DNA of 64,000 bases from an uncultured Elusimicrobia bacterium (GTDB lineage Bacteria; Elusimicrobiota; Elusimicrobia; Elusimicrobiales; UBA9959), in the NCBI GenBank assembly GCA_903889965.1, contig CAISZM010000030.1, positions 1-64,000 of the forward strand, in the 5' to 3' direction. Within the stretch, counting starts at the first letter, position 1, and every line of letters begins with the position of its first letter. Below, piece by piece: positions 9,767-19,364 of the stretch. The notes under the pieces were generated by a model, which made no database searches, was not told the origin of the DNA, and saw only the letters and a list, made by a program, of their open reading frames with translations. Both the position numbers and the translations under genes were made by a program.

Positions 9767-10975
9767 CTATTTTCCCTTCAGCGCCTCTATAAGCTTCGGC
9801 ACTATTTCGTGAGCGTCGCCCACTATACCATAGCGCGCCACATTGAATATCGGCGCGTTCGGATCCTTGTTGACGGCGACTATCACGTCGGAAGCCTTCA
9901 TCCCTACTATGTGCTGCACGGCGCCCGAGATGCCGAAAGCGAGATACAGTTTCGGCGAGACGGTGGTGCCGCTCTGGCCCACCTGGTGGTGTTTTTCCTT
10001 AAAACCGAGATCCACCGCCGCGCGCGAGGCCCCTACCACTCCTCCCAGCAGACCGGAGAGTTCCTCGAGCTGTTTAAATCTCTCCTTCGACTTCATGCCG
10101 CGGCCGCCCGACACTATGATATCGGCGCTCTCTATCCTGACGGTCCCCGTGTCGCCGGCCATGCTGCGCTCAAGCACTTTAACGCGACGCAGGCTGCGGT
10201 CGAGTTTAGCGGTCTCGCGCACCACAAGCGCGGATCGGCCGTGTACCGGCTCGTTTATCTTCATCACGTTGGGGCGCACGGTGGCCATCTGCGGCCTGGA
10301 ATTGGGGCTCAGGATATCGGCCATAATATTGCCGCCGAAGGCCGGGCGCGACTGCAGCAGCAGCCCGTCCTTTATGGCGAGGGCGGTGCAGTCGGCGGTC
10401 AGGCCCACGTACAAGGTGGAGGCCACGCGCGGGGCCAGGTCGCGGCCCTGTATGCTGGCGCCGTAAAGGATCACGGAAGGCTTGTGGCGGTTCACGAGGG
10501 AAACTATAACCGTCGAAAAGATATCGGTATTGTATTCAAAAAGTTCGTCGTGCTCCACCATGTAGATCTTGTCCGCGCCGTAGGGTCCCAGCTCTTTTTC
10601 ATAGCTGTGGTTTTTGTCGGTCAGGAGCACGGCGCAAAGGTCCTCGCCGAGCTCGTCCGCCAGCCTCCGCCCGGCGGAGAGCAGTTCCAGAACGACCTTC
10701 CTGATCTTCCTGGGCCCGGCCTTCGCCGCCCCGCCGCCGTCCGTCTCGGAGAGTTCCACGTAAACCCATACGCCCTTATAGCCGGTCAGGTCCCTGGCCG
10801 AAGCTTCTTCGCGGGTTATGGTTATCGCCTGCACCGGGCAGACCTGTACGCAGGCGCCGCACAGCGTGCACGCCTCGTTCATAACGGCTTTTTTATCCGA
10901 CATGCTGACGGCGGCAAAAGGACAGACAGGCACGCACTTTGAGCAGCCTATACATTTTTTTGAAACCTCGATCAT
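9767..10975 (-). CDS. etfA: Electron transfer flavoprotein alpha subunit with N-terminal 2x[4Fe-4S] ferredoxin domain
   Basis: CIGCSKCVPVCPF and CTLCGACVQVCPV motifs fused to EtfA (VSGGRGMKSKERFKQLEELSGLLGGVVGASRAAVDLG..VGQSGTTVSPKLYLAFGISGAVQH). Confidence 0.95.
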   Translation of the reverse strand: MIEVSKKCIGCSKCVPVCPFAAVSMSDKKAVMNEACTLCGACVQVCPVQAITITREEASARDLTGYKGVWVYVELSETDGGGAAKAGPRKIRKVVLELLSAGRRLADELGEDLCAVLLTDKNHSYEKELGPYGADKIYMVEHDELFEYNTDIFSTVIVSLVNRHKPSVILYGASIQGRDLAPRVASTLYVGLTADCTALAIKDGLLLQSRPAFGGNIMADILSPNSRPQMATVRPNVMKINEPVHGRSALVVRETAKLDRSLRRVKVLERSMAGDTGTVRIESADIIVSGGRGMKSKERFKQLEELSGLLGGVVGASRAAVDLGFKEKHHQVGQSGTTVSPKLYLAFGISGAVQHIVGMKASDVIVAVNKDPNAPIFNVARYGIVGDAHEIVPKLIEALKGK

Positions 10976-11010
10976 CGCAGTTTTCTCCTTAGGATCGCAG
11001 CCTGCCGCGC

Positions 11011-11799
11011 CTACTCTATAAAGTGCTCGCCGCGCATTATTTCCAGGATCTTGCGCGCACCTTCCTGCCCTGAGCCGGAGAACATGGCGGCTTTCTCCTT
11101 TTGCGCCGGCGGGTAAATTTTATTGACCTGGGTAGGCGAGCCCTTTAACCCGAGGTACTGGTCCTCGGCGCCTATATCCGCGGCGCTCCAGACGTGGAAA
11201 GGTTTTTTGAGGGAGCCGTGCACGGCCGGGAAGGACGGGTACCTGGCAACGTACTCCCTGTCCATGATCATCGTCAGCGTCACCGGCGCCTTGGCTTCCA
11301 CCGTTTCATGGCCGCCGTCTATCAGGCGGCGCGCTATTATCCGGCGTCCGTCCACCTCGACGCTCTCGCAAAACGTTATCTGGGCCATGCCAAGCTGCTG
11401 CGCAACTCCGGGACCGGTCTGGGCGGTATCGCCGTCTATGGCCTGCATGCCGCAGAATACCATATCCGTCTTGCCTATCTTTTTTATGGCTTTAGCCAGG
11501 GCATAAGAAGTGGCCCAGGTATCGGAGCCCGCAAAAGCCATGTCGGAGAGCAGCACGCCCTCGTCCGCACCAAGCGCCATAGCCATCTGCACCACGCTCT
11601 TGGCCTGCGGGGGCCCCATGGAAAGCGCCGTAACCTTGAAATTATGCTTCTTCTTCAGCTCCAGCGCGGCCGCGAGCGCGAAATGGTCGTACGGGTTTAT
11701 GATGCTGGGCACCCCCGCACGGATCAGCGTGCCGGTTTCCATGTTTATCTTGACCTCTGTAGTGTCCGGCACCTGCTTTACGCAAACTACGATATTCAT
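11011..11799 (-). CDS. etfB: Electron transfer flavoprotein beta subunit
   Basis: MNIVVCVKQVPDTTEVKI..INPYDHFALAAALELK..GMQAIDGDTAQTGPGVAQQLG. Confidence 0.95.
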   Translation of the reverse strand: MNIVVCVKQVPDTTEVKINMETGTLIRAGVPSIINPYDHFALAAALELKKKHNFKVTALSMGPPQAKSVVQMAMALGADEGVLLSDMAFAGSDTWATSYALAKAIKKIGKTDMVFCGMQAIDGDTAQTGPGVAQQLGMAQITFCESVEVDGRRIIARRLIDGGHETVEAKAPVTLTMIMDREYVARYPSFPAVHGSLKKPFHVWSAADIGAEDQYLGLKGSPTQVNKIYPPAQKEKAAMFSGSGQEGARKILEIMRGEHFIE

Positions 11800-11818
11800 G
11801 CGTTTTTCTCCTTGAAAT

Positions 11819-13462
11819 TTATTTGGCCTTAAAAGCCTGCTTCAGCTTTAGAGCGACCAGGTCCATGTCGGCCAGCATTCCCTTCTGCGCGGCCTGAACG
11901 GCATCGATATTTACCGCGTCGGAAAGCGTACCGGCGTTTTCAGCCACTCCGAGCACCAGCGCCAGGCCTTCCGCGGCGGCGGCAAGGGCGGTCTCACGGG
12001 CGAATATCCTTGCCATAGCCTGCCAGCCCTGTTTATCGAACCGCACCGTCTCGCTGTATTTGTCCGCGGCGGCGGCGCGGGAGAAGCAGGCGGCCACCTC
12101 TGCGGCGGCTATCAGTTTTCCCAGCTTAAAAGTCACGTGCTGGTGCCGGGTAAGCTTCTGAACGCGGCATTCTTCCATTACGGCGCCCAGCGCCCGGAGC
12201 GCCAGCGCCGAAGCGTGCGCGCCGGTGTCCGGATTTTCAGCGTGCAGCGCGTCCATCTTATCCGCCATGTCAAAGTAATAGCGGCCACGCGTTTTAAGAT
12301 GCTCCTGCCAGCGGCCGCGGTAAATGGTCATTTCCATTATCTCGCTGGTGCCCTCGTAAATGCAGGTGATCTTCACGTCGCGCTTGATCTTCTCCACGGG
12401 GAAATCCTTGGTGTAGCCGTACCCGCCCAGCGCCTGTATGGCGTCCTCGGCCGCATGGTTGCCGGCCTCGCTGGCGGAATATTTCGCTATCGAACCTTCG
12501 GTCTGCAGGCCGTGCTCGCCGCCATCCAGGCGGTTAGCCGTCTCCTCTATGTAGGAACGCGCGGCTTCCAGGCGCACGGCGTTGGGGACTATAAGCTTGT
12601 GCGTGTAGCCCTGCTTTTCAGAAAGCGGGGTTCCGGCCTGTATGCGCTGCTGACTGTAGCGTACCGCCTGTTCCAGGGCCTCCGAGCCGGCGCCAAGTCC
12701 GAAGGCGGCCACCATCAGCCGGGTGTAGCCGAACACCGCCTGAGCCTGCAGCAGCCCTTTCCCCTCCTCCATGCCTATCAGGTTCGCGGCCGGCACCAGT
12801 ACATTGTCCAGCGAGAGCCCTGCGGTGTTGGAGAGGCGTATGCCGTGTTTATCCTCGTGCTTATTGGGCGAAAAACCTTCCATATCCTTTTCCACTATGA
12901 ACCACGACGGTCCGCCCGGGGCCATGGCCAGCACCGTGTACATGTCGGCGACTCCGCCGTTGGATATCCATTGTTTGTTCCCGGTTATGCGGTAGCCGGT
13001 TATCCTGCCGTTGGCGACCACGTGCTCGGCGCGGGTGCGCAGGTTCACCAGGTCCGAACCGGCGTCGGCCTCGGTGGCGGCGTAGGCCACCAGCAGTCTC
13101 TCGGAAGCGATGCGGCGCAGCCACTTTTCCTTCTGTTCCACGGTGCCCCCGACATTAAGCGGGTCGGTGCCCAGGAAAGTTGCGAATACACCCGTGGCTA
13201 TTCCCAGGTCTATGCGGGCCAGCGCCTCGCAGATCCTGTAAATGTCATAGGACCCCCCGGACACCCCGCCGTATTCCTCGGGTATCATAAGCAGGTGGAC
13301 GCCCAAAATAGCCGGATCGTACATTTCCTTCAGGATGTCGGCCGGGAACTCGTTTTTCGCGTCCAGTTCCCGGATAAGGTCGTAAGGTATGCGCCTTTTG
13401 GCGTACGCCATCAGGCTGTCCAGCATTAAATTACGTGAAATAGCGTCTATGCTTGCCATCAA
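11819..13462 (-). CDS. Acyl-CoA dehydrogenase family protein with extended C-terminus
   Basis: ATEADAGSDLVNLRTRAE, ITGNKQWISNGGVADMYTVLA, QALGGYGYTKDFPVEKIKRDVKITCIYEGTSEIM. Confidence 0.93.
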   Translation of the reverse strand: MMASIDAISRNLMLDSLMAYAKRRIPYDLIRELDAKNEFPADILKEMYDPAILGVHLLMIPEEYGGVSGGSYDIYRICEALARIDLGIATGVFATFLGTDPLNVGGTVEQKEKWLRRIASERLLVAYAATEADAGSDLVNLRTRAEHVVANGRITGYRITGNKQWISNGGVADMYTVLAMAPGGPSWFIVEKDMEGFSPNKHEDKHGIRLSNTAGLSLDNVLVPAANLIGMEEGKGLLQAQAVFGYTRLMVAAFGLGAGSEALEQAVRYSQQRIQAGTPLSEKQGYTHKLIVPNAVRLEAARSYIEETANRLDGGEHGLQTEGSIAKYSASEAGNHAAEDAIQALGGYGYTKDFPVEKIKRDVKITCIYEGTSEIMEMTIYRGRWQEHLKTRGRYYFDMADKMDALHAENPDTGAHASALALRALGAVMEECRVQKLTRHQHVTFKLGKLIAAAEVAACFSRAAAADKYSETVRFDKQGWQAMARIFARETALAAAAEGLALVLGVAENAGTLSDAVNIDAVQAAQKGMLADMDLVALKLKQAFKAK

Positions 13463-13474
13463 ATTCTCCTGTGT

Positions 13475-14971
13475 TTATGCCCCCGGCTGGCCGCACCCCG
13501 CGGCCTCCAGGTAACCCCTGACCTCGCCGGATATCTTTTGGGAGTAAGCCCGGTCCTCCAGGCCCTCCGCGTTTATAAGGACGTTCTCGGCGGCGCAGCG
13601 TATGGCGGCTTCCAGCAGGTAGCGCGCGCTGCGGTAATCGGATCTCACCTGCGGCGAAACCGAGGCGGCACAGACGTCCAGCCCGGCCAGGGCCTCGGAG
13701 GCCAGGCGGGCGGTGCGCAGCGGCACCTCGGCGGCGTGCTTCAACGCGGCCTGCATGCGCGCCTTGCGCTCCGGTGCGTCCTTCGGAAGCTTAAGAGCCT
13801 CCATAAAACCGTCGAAAGAGGCCGAATCTTCGGCGACGCATCTCTGCAGGGCGGCCTTGTGCCCGCCGAGGCTCTCGAGCAGAGAACGCAGCGCCGGCTT
13901 TTTGGCTTCCTCCAGTTTTTTACCCCTGAGCGTTATGCCGAGGGCCATCTGACCCAGCGCGCAGCCCATGGCGCCGCTCACCGCTCCGGCGGAACCGCCC
14001 CCGGGAGTGGGATCGGTATTGGCAAGCGCGTCCACGAAAAGGTTCGCTCCCGCCTGCCAGGAGCTCAGCAGTTTCAGAAGCTTGGTTTCCAGCACCTGCC
14101 CGTCTTTTTTAAAATCCTTTACCCGCAGGGCCTCGACCGCGTAATCGGTGATGGCGTCCTGCGTGGTCAGCCCTATAAGCTCCGTACCGGTAACGGCTAT
14201 GTTGCGGGGGCCGAGTTCTTTCTCCATCTCGTCCATCACGCGCTTCAGGCTGGTAACGCGGTAATCGGTAAGGACGGTGGACATCTGCACCTGTCCTTTT
14301 GATTCAAGGAATATCTCCTTGGCCCTCAGGGACGGCAGGCCGCCTCCGGAAGTGCGTATCTTTTTAGCCAGCCCCTTGGCGAATTCCATGTCGGTGGTGG
14401 CCAGGTTCACATTAAAATTGACTATCTGGTTCCTCGCCCCCACGGCCGTGGCGCCCGCGGTAGGATGTATGCGGTTAGGTCCGAAATCCGGCACGCGTTC
14501 GGGGTTGGTGCCTATCTCGGTACGCAGCCCCTCGAACTGTCCCTTTCGCACCTTGGCCAGGTCGCGCCGGTTTTCGCTTCGGGCGGCCCTGTCATAAAGG
14601 TAAACCGGGATATTCAGCTCCCTGCCTATACGCTCGCCTGCGGCTTCCGCCAGCTTCACGCATTCCTCTATGGTGGAGTCCATTATAGGGATGAAGGGGA
14701 CCACGTCCGTGGCGCCCATGCGGGGATGCTCCCCCTTATGGAAATTGAGGTCTATAAGCTCGGCGGCTTTCTTCGTCACCGCGAACATAGCGTCCGCGGC
14801 GGTTTCAACCGGGGCGATAAAAGTCAGCACGGTGCGGTTATGATCGGCGTCCTTCTCCACATCCAGCACCAGCACCCCCGGGACGGCCCTGGCGGCGTCT
14901 ACTATGGCTTCGATCTTCGAGATATCCCTTCCCTCGCTGAAATTCGGAACGCATTCCACGAATTTTCCCAC
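13475..14971 (-). CDS. Bifunctional glutamate formimidoyltransferase / formimidoyltetrahydrofolate cyclodeaminase
   Basis: N-terminal MGKFVECVPNFSEGRDISKIEAIVDA; C-terminal cyclodeaminase NTDPTPGGGSAGAVSGAMGCALGQM. Confidence 0.94.
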   Translation of the reverse strand: MGKFVECVPNFSEGRDISKIEAIVDAARAVPGVLVLDVEKDADHNRTVLTFIAPVETAADAMFAVTKKAAELIDLNFHKGEHPRMGATDVVPFIPIMDSTIEECVKLAEAAGERIGRELNIPVYLYDRAARSENRRDLAKVRKGQFEGLRTEIGTNPERVPDFGPNRIHPTAGATAVGARNQIVNFNVNLATTDMEFAKGLAKKIRTSGGGLPSLRAKEIFLESKGQVQMSTVLTDYRVTSLKRVMDEMEKELGPRNIAVTGTELIGLTTQDAITDYAVEALRVKDFKKDGQVLETKLLKLLSSWQAGANLFVDALANTDPTPGGGSAGAVSGAMGCALGQMALGITLRGKKLEEAKKPALRSLLESLGGHKAALQRCVAEDSASFDGFMEALKLPKDAPERKARMQAALKHAAEVPLRTARLASEALAGLDVCAASVSPQVRSDYRSARYLLEAAIRCAAENVLINAEGLEDRAYSQKISGEVRGYLEAAGCGQPGA

Positions 14972-15065
14972 AAAATCCTCCCTGAAAGCCGCATGGTAAG
15001 GGCGGCGTTTACATATAAATTATACTAATTATAAGGGGGACGGACAGAGAACGCGGGCCGCAAAT

Positions 15066-15094
15066 GCGAAAACCCGCTTTTGGCGGGTTTTCGC
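15066..15094. terminator. Rho-independent-type hairpin
   Basis: Perfect 12-bp inverted repeat gcgaaaacccgc-ttttg-gcgggttttcgc; lies downstream of the minus-strand epimerase gene and upstream of FTCD. Confidence 0.75.
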
Positions 15095-15236
15095 TTCCCC
15101 TTATTTCGGGGAGTTCACATTTGGCGGCCGCGTATTAGCGGCGCCGAGGATAGTATGGCAGAAAACTATTGACTTGTCAAGGGGTACGCCGCATCTCCCT
15201 TTTCCCGGATCTTCCCGAACCCGGCTTCGCGGGGAT

Positions 15237-16319
15237 TCAGCGGCCGCGCGGCCGGATCCCGATGCCGGCTTTTATCCCCGCCAGGGAATACACCCCGTCG
15301 TCTGAAAGGAAAGCGCCGCCTGTCATGCCGCTGTCCTTTATAAAGAAAGGCGTATCCAGGTCTATAAAATCGAAACCTCCGAGCCCCCCGGCGAACTGCG
15401 CCGCCGCGGCCGAAGCCAGCTCGCTCTCCACCATCTCACCCATCATAAGTTTTATCCCTTTGGCGCGGGCCAGCGACCACACCTCCCGCGCCCGCAGGAA
15501 CCCCAGCTTGGTGAGTTTTATGTTAACGGCGCTGACCGCTTTTTTACGTATCAGTTCAAAAACATCGTCGAGCGAATAGGCCGACTCGTCCGCGCATACC
15601 GGCATCGCCAGCCTCCTGGTCAGGTAGGCAAGGCCTTCGACGTCTTCCTTGGCCACCGGCTGCTCCACCACCGCCGGCCTTATGCCGCGCCGGGCCAGGT
15701 CTTTTATGAATTTTTCCGCCTCTTTGGCGCCGTAGGCGCAGTTGGCGTCCAGGTAAATGGCGCAGCCCGGCGCGGCCTTTTTAACCGCCTCCAGGCGCTT
15801 AAAATCCTCGTCCATGTCGCGGCCCGTCTTAACCTTGAAGATACTAAAGCCCCTGCGCCTCATTTTTTTCGTAAATTCGTACGCCGTCGCGGCCCCTCCT
15901 ATCACTACGGTGATGTCCGTCTTCAGCTCGGGGGACCTGCCGCCGAAGAATTTCCACAGCGAAACGCCCTGCAGGCGGCAGGCGAGGTCGAGTACGGCCA
16001 TCTGCGCCGCGGCGAGCGCGGCCCGGTTCCCGCCCAGTTCCCCCTCAAGCAGGCACAGCGCTCCGAGATAATCCGCCGCGTCGCGCCCGGCCAGCAGGGC
16101 GCCGGCCCGCTCTAGGCTTTGCGCTGTGCGGCCGCGGGTTTCACCGGTGATGTGGGTGGCTATCGCCGCCTCGCCGTAGCCGGCGGCGCCCCCGTGCGCC
16201 TCCAGGCGGAAGACCAGGTTTTCAAGACGGCTATGACTCCCGCTTGAAATAGTAAAGGGCATGAACAGCTCCGCGTTCAATTCCTTCACGGAAAATTTTT
16301 TAAGTATCCCGTCTTTCAT
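15237..16319 (-). CDS. Dipeptide epimerase (enolase superfamily, L-Ala-D/L-Glu epimerase-like)
   Basis: Mandelate racemase/MLE-type protein: FKVKTGRDMDEDFKRLEAVKKAAPGCAIYLDANCAY..VVEQPVAKEDVEGLAYL..VCADESAYSLDDV..INIKLTKLGFLRA (read VNIKLTK). Confidence 0.87.
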   Translation of the reverse strand: MKDGILKKFSVKELNAELFMPFTISSGSHSRLENLVFRLEAHGGAAGYGEAAIATHITGETRGRTAQSLERAGALLAGRDAADYLGALCLLEGELGGNRAALAAAQMAVLDLACRLQGVSLWKFFGGRSPELKTDITVVIGGAATAYEFTKKMRRRGFSIFKVKTGRDMDEDFKRLEAVKKAAPGCAIYLDANCAYGAKEAEKFIKDLARRGIRPAVVEQPVAKEDVEGLAYLTRRLAMPVCADESAYSLDDVFELIRKKAVSAVNIKLTKLGFLRAREVWSLARAKGIKLMMGEMVESELASAAAAQFAGGLGGFDFIDLDTPFFIKDSGMTGGAFLSDDGVYSLAGIKAGIGIRPRGR

Positions 16320-16433
16320 GCTTTCTCCTTGATTACCAAAAGCCCCGGCGCGGGCGGGAACGGAGCCGGGAAAAGAAAAAGGCGGCGGAACCTCCCGCGC
16401 CTTCCGGCCTTCCGCCGCTCCAGGTCTCCGTCC

Positions 16434-17681
16434 CTACATCTTCGTCCATACGGCACAGGAAGGACCTTCGGCAGCCAGTTTCCACCCGGCCCCGGGAGAC
16501 CAGTCCTTGTCGCCGAGTTTTAAGGCCACTTTCGAATCTATCACCGCGGCGTAAAGCCCCTGCTCGGCTTTAAGTATGCTGACGCTGCTGGTGGAAGTTA
16601 TCCCCGCGTCGCGGCGGATCTTTATCAGCGCGGAAATAGAGTCCTTCATCCCCCAGTCGAAGAAATGCGGCCAGTAAACGCAGGGGATCCCGGGATGCGT
16701 CAGGATGTAGGCGTATCCGGCTATCACCTTGTCCGCGGGAAAAGGCCAGGCGTTATCCTTCAGCCTGGCCCCGGGGCTGGGACCGGTGTCATGGTTATCG
16801 ATAAAAGTGACCGCGTTGGCCGGCCACCAGCCTATTAACCCGGATGGTTTATTATTGGAATCCGCCAGGCGCCAATATTCCCCGGTTTTCACGGCCTGCT
16901 GCAGTATGCCTTTAGTGGTGAAATCGAAAACCTTTACCTCCCCGTTAACGGACTGCATCCAGTCGCATAAAGCCTGCCTGTGGGCGTCGGGATTATTCAG
17001 ATCCAGGTCATCCCAGATCTCCGCCACCGCGAAAGAGGGGTTTGTGGCGCGGTTATAGCCCAGCAGGTAGCCGGGCCCGTAGCCCCGGGCGTAATCATAA
17101 CGCCAGCCGTCGTAGCCGATATTATCCTTAAGCCCGTTCATCCAGGCCTTTATGGACTCCTGCACATAAACCTTGGTGTGGTCTATGTCACGGGCGAAAG
17201 GAACCCCTTTGCCCGTATCCGGGGCCCCTTTTCCGGAGCCCCACTCGTCGTCGGAGCATATTGAATCCGCTCCCCAGGCGGGCTCCGTAAAATCGGCCCA
17301 GCCCTTCGTCCCCACGCGGTGGTTCACCACTATGTCCGCGATAACGCGTATACCGGCCGAGTGGAGGGCCCGGACAGCGGAGGAGAGCTGTGCGGCGGTG
17401 CCGTAGCTGGAATCCTCCGAGTTAAGCTTGCGCGGCATGTAGCCCTCGGGGGCAGACGAATCGTTGGAAGGGGGCAGCCAGATCAGGTTTATGCCGGCCC
17501 GTGAAATTTCTCCGGCTTTGCCCCCGACCTCGTTCCACCACGGAGATTTTTTCCAGGAGGTCCAGTGGAAGCCCTGGAGCATCACCGCGGATTCCCCCCT
17601 TTGCACGGCGCAAAGAGGCGGGCTCTGCCACAGCAGCAGTCCCGCGCATACCAGCGCCGCACGTAAGAGGTTTTTAAACAT
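16434..17681 (-). CDS. Secreted alpha-amylase (GH13)
   Basis: Signal peptide; VMLQGFHWTSWK, VIADIVVNHRVG, GWRYDYARGYGPGY, VAEIWDDL, VTFIDNHDTGPS. Confidence 0.92.
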   Translation of the reverse strand: MFKNLLRAALVCAGLLLWQSPPLCAVQRGESAVMLQGFHWTSWKKSPWWNEVGGKAGEISRAGINLIWLPPSNDSSAPEGYMPRKLNSEDSSYGTAAQLSSAVRALHSAGIRVIADIVVNHRVGTKGWADFTEPAWGADSICSDDEWGSGKGAPDTGKGVPFARDIDHTKVYVQESIKAWMNGLKDNIGYDGWRYDYARGYGPGYLLGYNRATNPSFAVAEIWDDLDLNNPDAHRQALCDWMQSVNGEVKVFDFTTKGILQQAVKTGEYWRLADSNNKPSGLIGWWPANAVTFIDNHDTGPSPGARLKDNAWPFPADKVIAGYAYILTHPGIPCVYWPHFFDWGMKDSISALIKIRRDAGITSTSSVSILKAEQGLYAAVIDSKVALKLGDKDWSPGAGWKLAAEGPSCAVWTKM

Positions 17682-17788
17682 CCGTATATCTAGTTTTGCA
17701 GATTTAAAAGTGTTGTCAAGGGTCCAACGGGTCGATGGAGCCGGAAAAGCGGCCCCGCCGGGCTCTTCCAGGATCCCAGAACCGGAAT

Positions 17789-18841
17789 TTACCCGAGATT
17801 TTTCCTAAGATAGTCGGCGCGGAACACGTCGCGCGCCTCCGGCGCAAGGGGACGGCCGGCGGCTGCCTGTATATGGGCGGGCTGCATCAGGAGCGTTATC
17901 TGGTTAAAAGCGCTGAAATCCACCTCGATGCCCAGGCCCATAGCCGCGCCCATGCGGGCCAGGGAGACATTCTGCATGAATTCCTCGTAGGAAAGCGAGC
18001 GGGCGTACTTCAGCAGGCCCAGCGCCCTGAACACGGAGTCCTCGGTCCTGATCCGCATCGGCCCCGCAAGCAGTTCTTCCCGGGCGGTTATCTCCTGGCG
18101 TATCAGGTTGCGTATGACCGTATCCATGTTCCTGCAGAATTCCTCCTCGCTGCGTCCCAGGCAGGTGGCGTTGGATATCTGGTAGAAATCCCCCAGGACA
18201 TAGGTACCCTCGCCGTAGATCCCGCGCGCGGTAACCCCGAGGTGCGACAGGCTTTCAAGCACCTGCGGCATCCGCCCCAGGCGCGAAAGCGCCGGAAGGT
18301 GTGCCAGGCAGGAAACCCGCATACCGGTCCCGACATTAGTGGGGCAAGCGGTGAGAAAACCGAATTTCACGCCGTAGGCCAAAGGCAGCGCACGGCCCAG
18401 GGCCTCGTCCAGCTTGAGGGCGGAGCCGAAGGCCTCGTCTATGGCAAAACCTGAACGCAGGCACTGCAGGCGCAGGTGGTCCTCCTCGTTTATCATCACT
18501 GACAGGTCTTCGTCATTGGACACCGCGGCGCCGGTGGGCAGCGCGGATGTGGCCAGGGCGTGTGAGACATGGTGCCTCTCCACCAGGAAACGCCTTTCCA
18601 CCTGGTCCAGCGCCTCCAGTTTGAAATAATGACCCCGCGGGAATAGCCCGCTCCCCCTGACCGCCGCGAAGGCAAGGCGGCGCACCTCCTCGAGCTGGCG
18701 GGGCTCGGCGTGGCCGGGAAAATTGAAGCCTTCTATATTCCGCGCGAAGCGCACCCGCGTGGAGAAGATCATGTCCGGCCAGGCGCCGCCGGCGTTGGCC
18801 CAGGCGACGCAGGGGCGGAAGCTCTTTATGACATCAGCCAT
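17789..18841 (-). CDS. mcsB: Protein arginine kinase McsB
   Basis: Phosphagen kinase catalytic core: IFSTRVRFARNIEGFNFPG, VINEEDHLRLQCLRSG, LTACPTNVGTGMRVSCLAHLPAL; overlaps mcsA. Confidence 0.93.
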   Translation of the reverse strand: MADVIKSFRPCVAWANAGGAWPDMIFSTRVRFARNIEGFNFPGHAEPRQLEEVRRLAFAAVRGSGLFPRGHYFKLEALDQVERRFLVERHHVSHALATSALPTGAAVSNDEDLSVMINEEDHLRLQCLRSGFAIDEAFGSALKLDEALGRALPLAYGVKFGFLTACPTNVGTGMRVSCLAHLPALSRLGRMPQVLESLSHLGVTARGIYGEGTYVLGDFYQISNATCLGRSEEEFCRNMDTVIRNLIRQEITAREELLAGPMRIRTEDSVFRALGLLKYARSLSYEEFMQNVSLARMGAAMGLGIEVDFSAFNQITLLMQPAHIQAAAGRPLAPEARDVFRADYLRKNLG

Positions 18842-19346
18842 GGCTTTTATCCAATCCCTTCAGGGCGTCGCGCAGGCGGGCGGCGCACTCAAAATCTTCT
18901 TTAGCCACGGCTTCCCGGATCGCGGCGCGCAACTCCTCCCGCCTGCGGGCGGCCGGGGCCGGGGACCGCTTCAAGGCGGCGCCGCCGGAATAAACCCTCC
19001 CCGTGTGCTGCGAGGCCCCGTGTATGCGGGCCATCAGCTCGGTAAGCTGCGGCTCGAAACTCGAATAGCATCCGGCGCAGGCGAGCCTGCCGGTTTCCTT
19101 GAATTCGGAGTACTTCAGCCCGCAGGAGCGGCAGCAAAGCGTCTTTCGTTCCGAAGGAAGGAAATCCTTGAAATAGCCGCTCATGTTGCCGACTATATCC
19201 GAAATATTGAATGCGCCGGTCTCCAGGCCCATGCCTTTCCTGGCGGCACAGGCCTGGCAAAGGTGAGCCTCTGTAACCTTGTTATTGACCGCAAGCTTAA
19301 GGAATACTGTAGCCTGCGCCTTGTGGCATTCTTCGCAGAGTTTCAT
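18834..19346 (-). CDS. mcsA: McsA-like zinc-finger activator with UVR motif
   Basis: CEECHKAQATVFLK..CQAC, CRSCGLKYSEFKETGRLACAGCYSSF, UVR-like ELRAAIREAVAKEDFECAARLRDALKGL. Confidence 0.9.
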   Translation of the reverse strand: MKLCEECHKAQATVFLKLAVNNKVTEAHLCQACAARKGMGLETGAFNISDIVGNMSGYFKDFLPSERKTLCCRSCGLKYSEFKETGRLACAGCYSSFEPQLTELMARIHGASQHTGRVYSGGAALKRSPAPAARRREELRAAIREAVAKEDFECAARLRDALKGLDKSHG

Positions 19347-19364
19347 GATTCGCGCGGAGACCGT

